A DNA stretch of 45,165 nucleotides, from positions 1 through 45,165 of the forward strand of contig NZ_QZDU01000013.1 in the NCBI RefSeq assembly GCF_009917525.1. Reading direction: 5' to 3'. The notes beneath the pieces were generated by a model. It worked only from the letters and a program-made list of their open reading frames with translations, was not told the origin of the DNA and did no database searches. Made by a program: the position numbers and the translations under genes. Positions 17,551 through 27,285 of this stretch are shown piece after piece; position 1 is the first letter of the stretch, and the number at the start of each line of letters is the position of its first letter. The stretch is from Acutalibacter sp. 1XD8-36. Lineage in GTDB: Bacteria > Bacillota > Clostridia > Oscillospirales > Acutalibacteraceae.

Positions 17551-17897
17551 CAACTTTGTTCCCCGACAAAAATACCAGCTTCCTTCATCTGCTGCCTCAT
17601 CTGACGGCAAATCTCCGTACTTTTCACAAATGGTGTGCGGCCTCTGGCAACAAAAACTATATCATATCCAGGCCTCACTTCAGCCGATATCTCCCTAAAC
17701 GCCTCACGTATAACCCGGCGCGCCCTGTTACGCTGTACAGCGCCACCTATTTTCTTGCTGGTAGTTATACCCACCCGCAGAGTACGGCACCTGTTCTTCA
17801 TAACATACGACACCACTACAGGGGAAACATAGCTCCTTCCCCTGGCGTAAACCCGCCTGAATTCATGGTTTTTGCAAAGTGAAACGAACAATCCCAC
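17550..17897 (-). CDS. rnpA: Ribonuclease P protein component
   Basis: Protein cofactor of RNase P, which matures tRNA 5' ends. 115 residues from a GTG at 17897, preceded by AGGGGG at seven-base spacing; a TTG at 17891 is an alternative. The family signature [22 protein letters not shown] (the RNR box) is present at about 50-72, together with the N-terminal [21 protein letters not shown] strand. It lies between rpmH and yidD as in nearly all bacteria. Confidence 0.94.
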   Translation of the reverse strand: MGLFVSLCKNHEFRRVYARGRSYVSPVVVSYVMKNRCRTLRVGITTSKKIGGAVQRNRARRVIREAFREISAEVRPGYDIVFVARGRTPFVKSTEICRQMRQQMKEAGIFVGEQS

Positions 17898-17936
17898 ATC
17901 AGCGCCCCCTATCACTAAAAGCAGGGTACAACAAAT

Positions 17937-17959
17937 AAAGGCCACGCTAGGTGACCTTT
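17937..17959 (-). other. Hairpin in the rpmH-rnpA gap
   Basis: In the minus-strand RNA, AAAGGTCAC pairs with GTGGCCTTT (nine pairs including one G-U) around a five-base loop, followed by ATTTGTT. It lies between rpmH and rnpA and could be a weak attenuator or a processing site that separates the abundant rpmH message from rnpA. Confidence 0.45.
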
Positions 17960-18047
17960 AAGCGCCGGTACGGTATAACGCTTCATCTGCCCGGCCACAT
18001 GCAAAGTACCTTGCGCCCGTTTCCGCGCAAACAGAAAGCGCAGTCAA

Positions 18048-18182
18048 TCAATAGGTAAGACGCGCCCTGCCCTTTGCCCGGCGGCGTGCAAGAACCTTGC
18101 GTCCGTTCCTGTCAGACATCCTCTTACGGAAGCCGTGCTCCTTCTTTCTATGGAGCTTCTTGGGCTGATACGTTCTCAGCAT
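18048..18182 (-). CDS. rpmH: 50S ribosomal protein L34
   Basis: A 44-residue basic protein beginning [20 protein letters not shown] and ending [11 protein letters not shown], which is L34 over its whole length. The ATG at 18182 is preceded by AAAGGAGGGA. It is the first gene of the leftward housekeeping cluster and has a strong promoter directly upstream. Too short for routine ORF lists, but unmistakable. Confidence 0.98.
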   Translation of the reverse strand: MLRTYQPKKLHRKKEHGFRKRMSDRNGRKVLARRRAKGRARLTY

Positions 18183-18222
18183 AAAAAGTCCCTCCTTTCG
18201 GGCTTAACCCTTGCATTTTCAA

Positions 18223-18252
18223 ATTATAACCCAAATGCCCCCCATATGTCAA
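18223..18252 (-). promoter_or_regulatory. rpmH promoter
   Basis: On the minus strand TTGACA (plus 18247-18252) and TATAAT (plus 18223-18228) are 18 bases apart, about 40 bases before the rpmH start. The stretch from here to 18420 is AT-rich and holds no gene; a one-mismatch DnaA box (TTAACCACA, 18316-18324) is the only other signal seen. Confidence 0.8.
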
Positions 18253-18420
18253 CATAAAATTTTCAAGGATTTTATGCAGAGCCAAAAAATCCAAAATATA
18301 GTAAAATGAACTCACTTAACCACAATTTATTTTGGTATACAAAAAATAGTAACTGCTAAATTTCAGTCTCAGTGTGCAAATATACAAAATATTAATATTT
18401 GTAATTTAATAATATAATAA

Positions 18421-18720
18421 CTATATTCCAAGTTCATCTAGAAATTTTTTAATCATTCTCCACTGCTCAGCAAGTTGATTGTATTTTTCTCTGCCGGACT
18501 CCGTTATCCGATAATACTTTCTTGCCGGCCCGCCAGAAGTTTCTCCCATATAGCTCTCAGTATACTTATCACGGCAAAGCTCCCTAAGCAGGGCATAGAT
18601 GGCACTCTCCTGGGTATCCGTGAAAATCCTGTGCAGAACGGAGAGTACCTCATAGCCGTATCTGTCATTTACCGTCAAAAGGTGGAGCATAGATAACTTT
18701 ATCAAATCCTTTTTAAGCAT
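18421..18720 (-). CDS. PadR-family transcriptional regulator
   Basis: A 99-residue winged-helix regulator. The PadR pattern is clear: LIKLSMLHLLTVNDRYGYEVLSVL, then ESAIYALLRELCRDKYTES and RKYYRITESGREKYNQL. The start is the ATG at 18720 preceded by GAGGGTGG. It begins 10 bases after the stop of the HAAS-type gene, so they share a transcript. In most such modules PadR precedes the membrane gene; the order is reversed here. It probably regulates its own operon. Confidence 0.88.
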   Translation of the reverse strand: MLKKDLIKLSMLHLLTVNDRYGYEVLSVLHRIFTDTQESAIYALLRELCRDKYTESYMGETSGGPARKYYRITESGREKYNQLAEQWRMIKKFLDELGI

Positions 18721-18730
18721 GGTCCCACCC

Positions 18731-19708
18731 TCACAGCAAACTAATAGCGGCAAGCACTAAGCCATATCCCAAGTCCCAGGTAAAGAAAGTAGTCACCTCC
18801 TTGACCCACATGGTTGTTGGCATACCATACTCATTATAAATTGACGGATTCATATTCCACCAAAGATTATGTGTCTCAAAGCAAATCACAATTCCCATAA
18901 TACACAGGATATATACCGCCCGCCAACGATAATCAAACATTTTCGCCATTATAACACTCAATAAAGCTCCAATAAACAGCAGTACCGCTGCAATCTCACA
19001 GGCAGTTATAATTTCAAAATGCATCATAAGGCTGAAATCCACATAAAAGCAGTACATAACAAAGCCATACACACACGCTATAACAAAAAGCACTACAGCA
19101 AAACCTAAAATCAATGATTTCTTAATATGCTTCCTCCGCTTATTACCTCCAAAACCCAAATACACCATAGAAATAACAGCACCAGTAATGATAAAATATT
19201 CTATCTGAAAGCAAATGGGAAAGTCTCTTCCAAAAACAGCTCGCTTTAACGGGGCAAGCAAATTACTAATCAGCTCAAGTGGGTGCAGCATAAAAAGGAA
19301 TATTCCCGCTAAAGTAAGCACCACAACAGAAACCCAGGTGATTACTTTACTGTTTAATCCACCCAAAATAACATCCAGCCCAAACAGATACACAATACCG
19401 CATAGCAGCAAATCTCCAGCCGAATTGGAAAAATAAAAGCCTGTACCCTCTAAAATTATGTCAATAACTGGCACAAGAGCACAAAAAATCAATAGAGCAA
19501 GAAATGAATGCCACCTGAGAACTTTTCTCCTATCCGAAAGCTCTATCACCGGCTTCCAAGGCGGCCCAAAGCGCTTCACTGCTTCCTCTTGCCCACCAAT
19601 TTCCCTAAGAATATCTCTATAATCATCCACAACGCTTTCAGCCTCATCCTGTGGCAAAAACCATCTCGCCGCAAGTGATAGCTTCTTAAAGTAACCCAAA
19701 CGCTTCAT
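18731..19708 (-). CDS. HAAS (DUF1700-like) multi-spanning membrane protein
   Basis: A 325-residue protein. The first 60 residues resemble the HAAS domain, a short cytoplasmic region found in membrane proteins partnered with PadR regulators (LPQDEAESVVDDYRDILREI, then EEAVKRFGPPWKPV). The remainder has about seven to eight hydrophobic helices without recognised catalytic residues. It is probably an accessory membrane protein or sensor. Its ATG at 19708 has GGAGGG seven bases upstream. It separates rpmH from dnaA, which are usually adjacent. Confidence 0.78.
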   Translation of the reverse strand: MKRLGYFKKLSLAARWFLPQDEAESVVDDYRDILREIGGQEEAVKRFGPPWKPVIELSDRRKVLRWHSFLALLIFCALVPVIDIILEGTGFYFSNSAGDLLLCGIVYLFGLDVILGGLNSKVITWVSVVVLTLAGIFLFMLHPLELISNLLAPLKRAVFGRDFPICFQIEYFIITGAVISMVYLGFGGNKRRKHIKKSLILGFAVVLFVIACVYGFVMYCFYVDFSLMMHFEIITACEIAAVLLFIGALLSVIMAKMFDYRWRAVYILCIMGIVICFETHNLWWNMNPSIYNEYGMPTTMWVKEVTTFFTWDLGYGLVLAAISLL

Positions 19709-19819
19709 ATTGTATCCCTCCTGATTTTATAGTTTCAAACAGCTACTGCTAAAAATATTACTGTCAAAAATATAATAGTCTGTTTAGGTGGAAAAGTCAA
19801 GAGGAATGTTGAAAAATAT

Positions 19820-19848
19820 TTGAAAAATAGCTCCAGGTATGCTATACT
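19820..19848 (+). promoter_or_regulatory. dnaA promoter
   Basis: TTGAAA (19820-19825) and TATACT (19843-19848) are 17 bases apart. The start codon is about 80 bases further. The leader contains a small hairpin GGCAGtagagattCCTGCC at about 19879-19898. No perfect DnaA box lies in this leader. Confidence 0.75.
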
Positions 19849-19926
19849 ATCTAGGTAAAACATTTTTATACTGGGGACAGGCAGTAGAGATTCCTGCCTG
19901 AACGTGAAAATTGGAGGGTATTTTTC

Positions 19927-21234
19927 TTGGATTCTTTTAATCAGGCATGGGAGATAATCTGTGAGTTCTGCCGTTCACAGATAACGGATGTGGCGTATAA
20001 AACATGGTTTGGACGTCTTAAACCGGTGTCCATGGACTTTGAAAAGGGTGTGGCCATAATAGAGGCCCCAAATGATTTTCATAAACAAACCTTACTCCGC
20101 TGCTACAGCGACCTTCTAAGCCGCGCGCTGCAGAATGTATTCGGCGGCAATATAGGTTTTGAGCTTGTAGTTACCGAAGAGCCGGACCGGGTTTTGGAGA
20201 AGGACTCAAATCAGGACGAGGGTTACGAGCTCACCTTCGACACTTTTGTTGTCGGGCCCTCAAACCGCTTCGCCCATGCAGCCTGCCAGGCTGTTGCCAG
20301 CAAGCCGGCTCTGCTGTATAACCCGCTGTTTATCTACGGCAACTCCGGGCTTGGCAAGACACACCTGCTCTCAGCTGTATCCAGAGAGTTTAAGAACAAT
20401 TTCCCTGACCGCACTGTGGTATACGTAAAAAGTGAAGATTTTACAAATGAAGTAATAGACGCTATTGCCCGCGGAACTACCCCGGCTCTCCGGGCAAAAT
20501 ACCGCAATGCCGACCTGCTCCTTATGGACGATATCCAGTTTATTGGCGGCAAAACATCTACTCAGGAAGAATTTTTTCATACCTTCAATACCCTATACGA
20601 GGCCAAAAAGCAGATAGTTCTAACCTCGGACCGTCCCCCAAAGGATATAGCCACTTTAGAGGACAGGCTAAAAACCCGCTTCGAGTGGGGCCTTACTGCC
20701 GACGTCCAAGCCCCTGAGTTTGAGACCCGGGTAGCAATAATCCGCAGGAAAGCCGAAAGCTTCGACTTTGATATTCCGGAGAACGTCTGCGAATACATGG
20801 CAAACAAGCTGAAAAATAATATTCGCCAACTGGAGGGGGCAGTAAAAAAGCTGCGTGCATTCCACCTGCTTGAAAACCGCCCTGTAAACATTGCCACCGC
20901 TCAGACGGCTATAAGTGATATCATCAACAACTCTCAGCCGACGCCTGTAACTGTAGAAAAGATAATTGAAGAGGTCGCAAGGACCTATCAGGTGACGCCA
21001 GAGGACATCTGCTCCCAAAAACGCAATGCTGCGGTTTCAAAGTCACGCCAGGTTGCTATGTATGTTGTAAGGGAGATAACCCAGATGCCTATGGTGGAGA
21101 TAGGCCAGACCTTCGGCGGCAGGGACCACTCCACAGTTGTATACGCCCTGCGTCAGATGGAGGAACGGCTGGAACGCGAATCGCACACAAGGGACACGGT
21201 AAACGATATAATAAAAAATATCCGTGACCGCTGA
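19927..21234 (+). CDS. dnaA: Chromosomal replication initiator protein DnaA
   Basis: AAA+ initiator that binds DnaA boxes and opens oriC. 435 residues: domain I about 1-80 (helicase-loading and self-association), a short linker, the AAA+ domain with Walker A GNSGLGKT (138-145), Walker B LLLMDDIQFI, and C-terminal domain IV with the box-reading signature GGRDHSTVVYAL. The start is a TTG at 19927 with GGAGGG eight bases upstream; no ATG is available near the conserved N terminus. It is the first gene of the rightward cluster, and the direction of transcription flips just before it. Confidence 0.98.
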   Translation: MDSFNQAWEIICEFCRSQITDVAYKTWFGRLKPVSMDFEKGVAIIEAPNDFHKQTLLRCYSDLLSRALQNVFGGNIGFELVVTEEPDRVLEKDSNQDEGYELTFDTFVVGPSNRFAHAACQAVASKPALLYNPLFIYGNSGLGKTHLLSAVSREFKNNFPDRTVVYVKSEDFTNEVIDAIARGTTPALRAKYRNADLLLMDDIQFIGGKTSTQEEFFHTFNTLYEAKKQIVLTSDRPPKDIATLEDRLKTRFEWGLTADVQAPEFETRVAIIRRKAESFDFDIPENVCEYMANKLKNNIRQLEGAVKKLRAFHLLENRPVNIATAQTAISDIINNSQPTPVTVEKIIEEVARTYQVTPEDICSQKRNAAVSKSRQVAMYVVREITQMPMVEIGQTFGGRDHSTVVYALRQMEERLERESHTRDTVNDIIKNIRDR

Positions 21235-21488
21235 GGCCGTAATTTCACCACAGTATTTTCAACTTTTCCCTAACATTCCACTAACACACATTAAACAGCC
21301 TGTTGAAATCGATTTAACATATTCAACTTTTCAAAAATTATTTCACAGGTAAGCGTGAAATAAAAAATCCTCAAAAACCCATATTTTATAAGGGCTTCCG
21401 AAATTATCCACAGTTTTAACAGCCCCTATTACTACTTCTAAATCAATAAAGAATAAAAACAATGATTTATATAGAGAGGAGATCCAAA
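21235..21488. other. oriC candidate: dnaA-dnaN intergenic region
   Basis: The 254-base gap is AT-rich and contains all the recognised initiation signals: a perfect DnaA box with adjoining DnaA-trios (21404-21440), an 11-base direct repeat TTCAACTTTTC (21258-21268 and 21322-21332), a perfect 9-bp inverted repeat TTATTTCAC/GTGAAATAA (21338-21363), and an AT-rich stretch (21441-21475). Strand bias of the genes switches at dnaA, supporting an origin here. Only one perfect DnaA box was found in the gap, fewer than in Bacillus. Confidence 0.75.
21404..21440 (+). promoter_or_regulatory. Basal unwinding element: DnaA box plus DnaA-trios
   Basis: TTATCCACA (21404-21412) is followed by a short GC patch (CAGCCCC, 21420-21426) and then by bases whose complement reads 3'-AAT GAT GAA GAT-5' (21429-21440). 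These are four successive matches to the DnaA-trio pattern 3'-[G/A]A[T/A]-5'. The order and spacing resemble the Bacillus subtilis incC region. An AT-rich stretch follows, as expected for the melting site. Confidence 0.75.
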
Positions 21489-22592
21489 ATGAAAATAACC
21501 GTAAACAGAAGCGACATGACTGAAGCTGTATCAAACATGCAGCGGGTCGTATCCTCAAAGACCTCCGTACCGGCACTGGAAGGTATACTCTTAAAAGCAG
21601 ATGAGGACAAGTTAGAGCTGTGTGCCTATGACCTTGAGCTTGGCATGACAACTACGATATCGGCAAAGGTAAATGAACCTGGCAGAGCTGTGCTCAGTGC
21701 AAAGCTCTTTACGGATATAGTTCGCAAAACCCCAGGTGACACTATCTCCTTGGATGTTGACGAGAAAAATATAGCCACCATTGAGAGCGGAGTCAGCCGG
21801 TTTACTATCGTTGGCATACCGGCTGAGGAATTTCCCGAGTTGCCAAAGGTGGAAGACGGGGAGGATATACGCCTTACCAGCAGCGTACTAAAGAGTATGA
21901 TACGCCAGACTGTGTTTGCAGTAGCTGAAAGCGACGCAAAGCCAATACACCAGGGCAGCCTGTTCAGCATGGATGGAGGCCTTCTGGATGTAGTTGCCGT
22001 CGACGGGTACCGTCTTGCAAAGCGTACAGAAGCTATTGAATTTAAAAATAAACTATCCTTTGTCGTGCCTGGAAAGACATTGAGCGAAGTCCTCAGGCTG
22101 CTTAAAGATACAGAGGACCCGGTTGACCTGTACGCAGGAAAACGCCATATTATGTTTAAAATTGACAACTATATTGTGATATCAAGCTTGCTTGAGGGTG
22201 ACTTCCTGAACTATAAGGCTACCATACCTACTACCAGCAGGACAAAAGTTATTATGCGCTCAAGGGATGCGATAGAGAGCGTTGAGCGTGTATCACTGCT
22301 GATAAACGACAGAATAAAGAGCCCGATACGCTGTGTATTGTCAAAGAATGAGATAAAGCTTTTCTGTACCACCTCAATGGGCAGGGCCAGCGACCAGATA
22401 TCTGCTCAGATAGATGGTGAGGAGACTGAGATAGGCTTTAATAACCGTTATCTGCTGGATGCCCTTAGAAATACTGAGTGCGACGAGATAAAGGTAGGGC
22501 TTAGCGGTCCGCTCAATCCTATGACCATCGGGCCAAAGGAGGGCGAAAGCTTCCTGTTCCTGGTGCTGCCGGTAAGGCTTAAAAACGACTGA
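21489..22592 (+). CDS. dnaN: DNA polymerase III beta subunit (sliding clamp)
   Basis: Ring-shaped processivity clamp loaded onto primed DNA. 367 residues from the ATG at 21489 (GAGAGGAGA upstream), with three repeated clamp domains: about 1-120, 125-245 and 246-367. Typical signatures are VSSKTSVPALEGILLKA near the start and VVAVDGYRLAKRTEAI in the middle. The terminal LVLPVRLKND matches the usual ending. A longer in-frame start would begin within the AT-rich origin region. Confidence 0.97.
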   Translation: MKITVNRSDMTEAVSNMQRVVSSKTSVPALEGILLKADEDKLELCAYDLELGMTTTISAKVNEPGRAVLSAKLFTDIVRKTPGDTISLDVDEKNIATIESGVSRFTIVGIPAEEFPELPKVEDGEDIRLTSSVLKSMIRQTVFAVAESDAKPIHQGSLFSMDGGLLDVVAVDGYRLAKRTEAIEFKNKLSFVVPGKTLSEVLRLLKDTEDPVDLYAGKRHIMFKIDNYIVISSLLEGDFLNYKATIPTTSRTKVIMRSRDAIESVERVSLLINDRIKSPIRCVLSKNEIKLFCTTSMGRASDQISAQIDGEETEIGFNNRYLLDALRNTECDEIKVGLSGPLNPMTIGPKEGESFLFLVLPVRLKND

Positions 22593-22615
22593 TAATATTT
22601 ATCAAGGAGGTCCCC

Positions 22616-22831
22616 ATGGAGGAGATACGGATAGAAACGGAGTATATTAAGCTGGACGCTCTGCTGAAGCTCTGTGGAGTGGTAGTAACAGGGGGACAGG
22701 CCAAGGCAGCTGTACAGGATGGCCATGTACAGGTAAACGGAGAGCTTTGTACTATGCGGGGGAAAAAGATACGTCCTGGAGACAGTATCCAGGTGGCCGG
22801 ACGGGGGTTTAAGGTAGAGAAATGTATGTAA
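22616..22831 (+). CDS. yaaA: S4-domain RNA-binding protein YaaA
   Basis: A 71-residue S4-like RNA-binding protein, conserved between dnaN and recF in Firmicutes. The S4 pattern is visible: YIKLDALLKLCGVVVTGGQAKAAVQDGHVQVNG, followed by RGKKIRPGDSIQV. Its exact role is unsettled; a ribosome-assembly function has been suggested for relatives. Its last ten bases overlap the recF start, showing translational coupling. Confidence 0.93.
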   Translation: MEEIRIETEYIKLDALLKLCGVVVTGGQAKAAVQDGHVQVNGELCTMRGKKIRPGDSIQVAGRGFKVEKCM

Positions 22832-23946
22832 TCCGGTTTGCCGCCAGGGATTTCAGGAACCTGGAGGAAGAGGAAATATTCCCCTGTGAGGAAGTAAATG
22901 TAATATACGGAGACAATGCGCAGGGAAAGACGAATCTGCTTGAAGGTATGTGGCTGTTTACCGGCGGTCATTCCTTCAGGGGAGCTAAGGATACTGAACT
23001 GCCGAGAATAGACCCGGAAACAGGGAAAAACCTGATGGGGACTGCCCTGGCGCTGGATTTTTACAGCGCCGAGCGTGAGCAAAGCGCCATGCTTCAAATA
23101 GAGAACGGGAGGCGTTCCGCAGAGATAAACGGAGTAAAAAAAGATACCGGTACAGCTCTTGTGGGAAAAGTGCGGGCTGTGATATTCTCCCCCGAGCATC
23201 TGCTTCTGGTAAAGGAGGGGCCAACCCGCAGAAGGAATTACCTTGACACCGCTCTCTGCCAGCTAAAGCCTTCCTATGCGTCGGTACTCACAGCATACCG
23301 CCGGGCTTTAATGCAGAGAAACGCCCTGTTGAAGGAAAAAAGGGAGAGGCCCTCCCAGCCTGCCGATACACTGTCTGTATGGAACGCAAGGCTTGCGAGG
23401 CTTGGGGCCCAGGTAGTACAGGAGCGCCAAAGCTTTACTGAAAGCGTAGCCCCTAAAATATCCGGAATCTACGATGGCATAGCCCGGGGACGCGAGAGGC
23501 TGGAGGTACGGTACTGTCCTTCTGTAAAGGGCGGCAGTACGGTGGGTGAGATAGAGGAACTGTTTATGCAGGAGCTCTCAAGGACATCAGCGTCTGACAT
23601 ACGCTCCGGCTTCACATCAGTCGGGCCACATAGGGACGACCTTGACATAGAAATAGACGGAGTATCCGCACGTTCCTATGGCTCACAGGGGCAGCAGCGC
23701 AGTGCTGTTTTGGCTATGAAGCTGGCGGAGGCCCAGATACTCACGGAATTTTCAGGAGAGTCTCCCATAGTGCTTCTTGACGATGTAATGAGCGAGCTCG
23801 ACCGCCAGAGGCAGGATTACCTGCTGAATCATTTACAGGGCCAGCAGGTATTTATCACCTGCTGCAGTCCTGAGACGGTAGAATTACAGGAAAATGGAAT
23901 GCGCTTTCATGTTGACGGCGGCGCTGTATACCCGGAAGAGTTTTAG
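22822..23946 (+). CDS. recF: DNA replication and repair protein RecF
   Basis: SMC-like ATPase that with RecO and RecR loads RecA at gapped DNA. 374 residues. Walker A GDNAQGKTNLLE begins at residue 30, the signature region SYGSQGQQRSAVLAMKLAEA is in the C-terminal third, and Walker B appears as SPIVLLDDVMSELD. The start overlaps yaaA by ten bases. Fits the conserved dnaA-dnaN-yaaA-recF order. Confidence 0.97.
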   Translation: MYVIRFAARDFRNLEEEEIFPCEEVNVIYGDNAQGKTNLLEGMWLFTGGHSFRGAKDTELPRIDPETGKNLMGTALALDFYSAEREQSAMLQIENGRRSAEINGVKKDTGTALVGKVRAVIFSPEHLLLVKEGPTRRRNYLDTALCQLKPSYASVLTAYRRALMQRNALLKEKRERPSQPADTLSVWNARLARLGAQVVQERQSFTESVAPKISGIYDGIARGRERLEVRYCPSVKGGSTVGEIEELFMQELSRTSASDIRSGFTSVGPHRDDLDIEIDGVSARSYGSQGQQRSAVLAMKLAEAQILTEFSGESPIVLLDDVMSELDRQRQDYLLNHLQGQQVFITCCSPETVELQENGMRFHVDGGAVYPEEF

Positions 23947-23974
23947 TCTGCCGCTGAAAGGAAGATTTTTACTA

Positions 23975-24235
23975 ATGTACCTGCATTTGGGGCAAGATAC
24001 AATTGTTATGACTGACCGCATACTTGGGGTTTTCGACCTGGACAACACTACAGTCTCAAAGCATACAAGAGATTATCTTGGCAGGGCTCAGCGGGAAGGC
24101 CGGGTAATAGATGTGACCTATGAACTGCCAAAATCTTTTATAGTCTGTGAAAATGATGGAATTGAAAAAATATATCTTTCCCAGATGTCACCTGCAACTT
24201 TGCTGCGCAGGGTCAGGGAAGATACTGTTGGATAA
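23975..24235 (+). CDS. remB: Extracellular matrix regulator RemB (DUF370)
   Basis: An 86-residue DUF370 protein: MYLHLGQDTIVMTDRILGVF, DLDNTTVSKHTRDYL, then ELPKSFIVCENDGIEKIYLSQMS. RemB is the paralogue of RemA, a DNA-binding activator of biofilm genes in Bacillus; the biochemical role of RemB is less clear. It is 28 bases after recF. The start is set at the ATG at 23975, preceded by AAAGGAAG; a longer start would lie inside recF. Confidence 0.92.
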   Translation: MYLHLGQDTIVMTDRILGVFDLDNTTVSKHTRDYLGRAQREGRVIDVTYELPKSFIVCENDGIEKIYLSQMSPATLLRRVREDTVG

Positions 24236-24268
24236 AACATGGATGTAAACTTGAAAGGGTGAGAAAAT

Positions 24269-25168
24269 ATGCGTTATTTCGGGGTGCCTACCTGCCCGTA
24301 CTGCAAAAAGAGAGTAAACCTGATAAGGACCTGGTCGCTGAAGCGGCAGGGTGAATACCAATGCCCCAGGTGCGGGGGTATCTCGAATATTTTCCTGTCG
24401 CCGCTGATATATGTCATGGCAATGCTGGCAATATTTGCGGGAGGGGCCATGTACTTTTTTCACAAGTTTGTGCTGGATGATATTACCATTGATACCGCAA
24501 TATATGTATTCATTCCATTTGCGGCATTTTTCCTGTTCAGCCTCTTTATGGTGTATCTTGAGAAACCGGTAATAAAGAAGGTTTCAAAGGAGGAATATGA
24601 GAAAAAGCGCCGTATACGCTCGGCTGTAAACAGCAGCGCCGGAGCAGTATCAAACCCTGACGCCCGGCGCGGATACAGCGAGGAAGATGACTTTGTGCCA
24701 CGCAGCAGCCATAGGCCGGGCCCGGAGGCGTCTGCTGCTGAACAGCGTCACGGCGTGGTAAACCAGGCGGCTTTCAGCAGGGCAAAGCTCCAGGCTGCTG
24801 TGGAGAACACCCAGCAGAGCCAGCGCCCCATCTCACCCAGGCCTTCTGCCCGGCCACAGCAGCAGAGGGCGGCAAGGCCCGCCCAGCCAGCAAACCAAGC
24901 GCCCCGGCCAAGACCACAGGCGGACAGGGTACAGCAGCCTAGGACAGCTGCTCCGCGTACAGCCCAGCCAAGAGTACAGCAGGGTGCTGCTTATAATCAG
25001 CAGCAGGTACGTCAGCGTCCGGTTTCAGGCCAGACGCAGCAGCCTCACAGGGCTGGGACTGGTACCCCGGCCCAGGGTGGGGCATATATGGGCAGCAGGC
25101 AAATTCAGGGATATTCACAGCATAAGCCCCAGGGACAAAACCATACCACAAACGGCGGCGGGCAGTGA
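24269..25168 (+). CDS. Zinc-ribbon membrane protein with Gln/Pro/Arg-rich tail, unknown function
   Basis: A 299-residue protein I do not recognise. The N terminus has two CxxC pairs (C9-P-Y-C12 and C32-P-R-C35), a treble-clef or zinc-ribbon layout. Two membrane helices follow (about 42-64 and 76-97). From about residue 100 the chain is low-complexity: first charged (KKVSKEEYEKKRRIR), then about 170 residues rich in Gln, Pro, Arg and Ala with repeated RPQQQ/ARPAQP-like units. The tail should be cytoplasmic if the zinc ribbon is. It sits between remB and gyrB in the replication cluster and has its own GGGTGAG ribosome site. Possible roles include a membrane tether for nucleic acid or for replication proteins, but this is only inference. 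Confidence 0.82.
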   Translation: MRYFGVPTCPYCKKRVNLIRTWSLKRQGEYQCPRCGGISNIFLSPLIYVMAMLAIFAGGAMYFFHKFVLDDITIDTAIYVFIPFAAFFLFSLFMVYLEKPVIKKVSKEEYEKKRRIRSAVNSSAGAVSNPDARRGYSEEDDFVPRSSHRPGPEASAAEQRHGVVNQAAFSRAKLQAAVENTQQSQRPISPRPSARPQQQRAARPAQPANQAPRPRPQADRVQQPRTAAPRTAQPRVQQGAAYNQQQVRQRPVSGQTQQPHRAGTGTPAQGGAYMGSRQIQGYSQHKPQGQNHTTNGGGQ

Positions 25169-25179
25169 TTCCTGCAGGC

Positions 25180-25208
25180 TTTACAAATCCTTGAAAATAT
25201 GCTATAAT
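25180..25208 (+). promoter_or_regulatory. gyrB-gyrA promoter
   Basis: TTTACA (25180-25185) and a perfect TATAAT (25203-25208) have a 17-base spacer, about 65 bases before gyrB. It suggests that the gyrase genes are expressed independently of the dnaA cluster as well as by read-through. Confidence 0.75.
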
Positions 25209-25236
25209 ATAAGATATTAAATACGGCAGAATCTGA

Positions 25237-27261
<2,025 letters not shown>

Positions 27262-27285
27262 ACGCAGAAGCGAGGAGAAAAATAA

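Noticed and set aside
18316-18324. TTAACCACA as a DnaA box upstream of rpmH
   Set aside because: It mismatches the conserved fourth position of TTATNCACA and is single, so it is mentioned with the region but not called as a box.
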